Below the pieces are notes generated by a model, which was given only the letters and a program-made list of their open reading frames with translations, made no database searches and was not told where the DNA came from. Positions 62,389-64,000 of a stretch of DNA of 64,000 nucleotides are shown here, in pieces. The stretch's first letter is position 1; every line of letters starts with the position of its first letter. Source of the stretch: Clostridiaceae bacterium (GTDB taxonomy: Bacteria > Bacillota > Clostridia > Lachnospirales > Lachnospiraceae); NCBI GenBank assembly GCA_910575435.1, contig CAJTGI010000001.1, positions 415,760 to 479,759 of the forward strand. The letters are read 5' to 3'. The translations under genes were made by a program, and so were the position numbers.

Positions 62389-63567
62389 ATGTTAAAAGCG
62401 ATTATATTTGATATGGACGGCGTCATTATCGACAGCGAGCCCCAGCACGCCCAGGCGGCTATGCAGGTATTCAAGCGGCACGGGGCAGACGCAGATTACG
62501 ACTACTGCGCCAGCTTTATCGGCAGTTCCACCCGGGCAATGACCGAGGATGCCATCGAGAAATTCGGCATCTCCACACCTCCAGACGAACTCCTTCAGGA
62601 AATGAATGCGGAAAAAAAGAAGATATTAAAGGAAGAGGGCTATACCGTCCTGCCCGGCATCAGGGAACTGATTAGAAATCTATACCACAATGGATTCCGC
62701 CTGGCCATCGCTTCCTCCTCTTCCCCCTCGGAGATTGAAAATACGGTAAAAACCCTAAACATAAAAAAATATTTTACAAAACTAATCTCCAGCAGCCATG
62801 TGGAACATCCCAAGCCGGCTCCCGACAGCTTCCTTCTGGCATTAAAAGAACTGGGCGTCAGCGCAAAGGAAACCATGGTGGTGGAGGATTCCTGCTTTGG
62901 GGCCCAGGCAGCAAAAGCCGCCGGCATCACCTGCGTGGGGTTCGTAAATCCCCATTCCGGACAGCAGGACCTATCCACTGCGGACGTGCTATTAGAATCC
63001 TTCGAGGATATCGACCACCGTTTCTTCAAAAATGTGCATATGCGCAGCAATGGCAAGCCCATCACCATCGCCGACACCAAGCGGCTAATGATTCGGGAAA
63101 TGTCTACGGAGGACGTGCCGGATATGTATGAAATGTACAAAAATCCAGAAGTGCGCAAATACATCCCAGACATTGACGAATATCTGGAAGTTGAGGTGGA
63201 GAAGCAGGCTGCCTACATCCGCAACGTCTATTCCTTCTATGGATATGGCATCTGGGGGGTATTCAGCAAGACATCCCGAAAACTAATCGGCCGGTGCGGC
63301 ATTGAAAACCTTATGATAGACGGGAAGGAAGAAATCGCTCTCTCCTATCTTTTGGACAACTCCCACTGGGGATATGGATATGCCTTGGAATGCTGCAATG
63401 CCGTCCTTGACTACGCACGAGAGGAACTGGATATTTCCCGCATCGTGGCAGTCATAGACAAGGAAAATGCCCGCTCAATCCACACTGCGAAAAATCTAAA
63501 TATGACTCTGGAAAAAGAGTTTACCTACAAGGGACGGAATAGTTTGCTATATAGCATTGAGTTTTAA
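62389..63567 (+). CDS. HAD phosphatase (beta-phosphoglucomutase-like) fused to a GNAT acetyltransferase
   Basis: A 392-residue fusion. Residues 1-212 form a HAD hydrolase: nucleophile and acid Asp8/Asp10 in FDMDGVIIDSEP, the Ser in IASSSSPSE, Lys142 in HPKPAPD and VVEDSCFG. From about 231 a GNAT domain follows (RLMIREMSTEDVPDMYEMYK, IGRCGIENL, WGYGYALECCNAVLDYA), of the type that acetylates small amines or protein N-termini. The two activities may act on one sugar-phosphate or amino-sugar substrate; this is inference. ATG 62389 has GGAGG seven bases ahead. The gene is monocistronic, with its own terminator. Confidence 0.9.
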   Translation: MLKAIIFDMDGVIIDSEPQHAQAAMQVFKRHGADADYDYCASFIGSSTRAMTEDAIEKFGISTPPDELLQEMNAEKKKILKEEGYTVLPGIRELIRNLYHNGFRLAIASSSSPSEIENTVKTLNIKKYFTKLISSSHVEHPKPAPDSFLLALKELGVSAKETMVVEDSCFGAQAAKAAGITCVGFVNPHSGQQDLSTADVLLESFEDIDHRFFKNVHMRSNGKPITIADTKRLMIREMSTEDVPDMYEMYKNPEVRKYIPDIDEYLEVEVEKQAAYIRNVYSFYGYGIWGVFSKTSRKLIGRCGIENLMIDGKEEIALSYLLDNSHWGYGYALECCNAVLDYAREELDISRIVAVIDKENARSIHTAKNLNMTLEKEFTYKGRNSLLYSIEF

Positions 63568-63579
63568 AGAAGGCACAAA

Positions 63580-63615
63580 CCAAAAAGAGGAATGCACTGG
63601 CATTCCTCTTTTTGG
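63580..63615 (+). terminator. Terminator of the HAD-GNAT gene
   Basis: CCAAAAAGAGGAATGC and GCATTCCTCTTTTTGG form a 16-bp perfect stem with a four-base loop. It works on both strands, so it could also end the minus-strand gene at 63694. Confidence 0.88.
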
Positions 63616-63693
63616 CTGTGTCAATCATTCCGGCGATAGCACAGACAGATTGGATGCGATTACCACAAAAACCGTGACGCATGTCCCCCAGAG

Positions 63694-64000
63694 TTATCGG
63701 TTCTTGCCGCTAGTCTCTGAATTGTTGGTATCTGTAGCATTATCCTTCTCCCCGTCATCCATTGCCCCATCTGTATCATCTGTGGCATCATTCAGCACAT
63801 CCCCTGCGGCATCACCTGCATCACGAATGGCATCTCCGGTACCGTCTACCGCATCTCTGGTGACATCCCCCGCATCATCCAAAGCATCCTTGGTAGCGTC
63901 CCCTGCATCGTCTAGAGCATCTTCCCCATCCTGCATCGCGTCATCCGTCTCTTCCGGCGCCATCGTCTCCTGGGCCTCCGGACTGGCACTGGCATCATTG
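63694..64000 (-). CDS. Acidic repeat protein, C-terminal part only
   Basis: The frame is open to the right edge and ends at 63694. The visible 102 residues consist mostly of an imperfect repeat of D-x-x-x-D-A-G-D-(A/V)-T-x-D-A (for example DALDDAGDATKDALDDAGDV), rich in Asp and Ala, ending ETSGKNR. Amphipathic helix repeats of this kind occur in small Clostridial lipoproteins and envelope proteins, whose N-terminal lipobox would lie outside the window. Function is unknown. Confidence 0.7.
   Translation of the reverse strand, partial: NDASASPEAQETMAPEETDDAMQDGEDALDDAGDATKDALDDAGDVTRDAVDGTGDAIRDAGDAAGDVLNDATDDTDGAMDDGEKDNATDTNNSETSGKNR

Overview
The window looks like a chromosome segment of a Gram-positive gut Clostridium relative, most likely Lachnospiraceae (Bacillota). 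Evidence for this: strong AGGAGG ribosome binding sites throughout, a T-box-controlled tyrS, the rho-rpmE-yqhQ-prmC-prfA block, DUF4364 and DUF1385 proteins, meso-diaminopimelate dehydrogenase, a fruK-fruA-HPr-fruR locus and a rho gene with a long Asn/Gly/Tyr-rich insert. Genus cannot be fixed from the sequence alone. No rRNA, tRNA, CRISPR array or intact insertion sequence was seen.

Layout. 1-0.7 kb: start of a STAS-domain gene and the decayed remains of an adenylation/NRPS-type gene. 1-9.5 kb (minus strand): argF-birA, an SPFH/NfeD pair, a SpoU-type RNA methyltransferase, then the translation-termination block yqhQ-prmC-prfA with rpmE and rho upstream (to 11.7 kb). A folded non-coding stretch lies between rpmE and yqhQ. 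12-14.7 kb (plus): malic enzyme, a YhcC-type radical SAM protein and a DUF4364 protein. 14.8-17.2 kb (minus): tyrS with its T-box leader and a HEPN/MNT toxin-antitoxin pair.

17.5-32 kb (plus) is the most interesting part: a tightly packed ten-gene operon built on a Gram-positive Pel-type exopolysaccharide machine. It holds a PelD-like c-di-GMP receptor fused to an SDR domain, a PelE-like protein, a large GT-C-like membrane protein, a DUF2194 (PelA-related) protein, PelF and PelG. These are followed without a break by DUF2304, GT4, GT2 and DUF4832 genes. A convergent Stealth-family sugar-phosphotransferase gene and a small protein with an EGVYMASG leader-like N-terminus follow. The inferred work division is: PelF and the GT-C-like protein polymerise or modify, PelD/E/G form the c-di-GMP-gated membrane complex, and the later genes add a second sugar pathway.

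33.7-36.3 kb is a scarred region: a truncated polysaccharide deacetylase, small palindromic elements, acylphosphatase and a 554-bp inverted duplication of a dead gene. 35.3-39.4 kb is a complete fructose PTS locus whose HPr has Lys instead of Ser at position 46. 39.7-44.6 kb carries small accessory genes (BFD-like, PAS-like, ClbS-like, WYL regulator, a 55-residue protein), ddh and tcdA. 44.7-47.1 kb is an AT-rich BsuBI/PstI restriction-modification pair next to glgP. 49.6-54.4 kb is a MoxR-DUF58-transglutaminase operon. The remainder holds cheD, a MATE exporter, corA, an MscS channel translationally coupled to a GlgB-like protein whose GH13 catalytic residues are lost, DUF1015, a HAD-GNAT fusion and the C-terminus of an acidic repeat protein. 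Positions of start codons were chosen from visible Shine-Dalgarno spacing.
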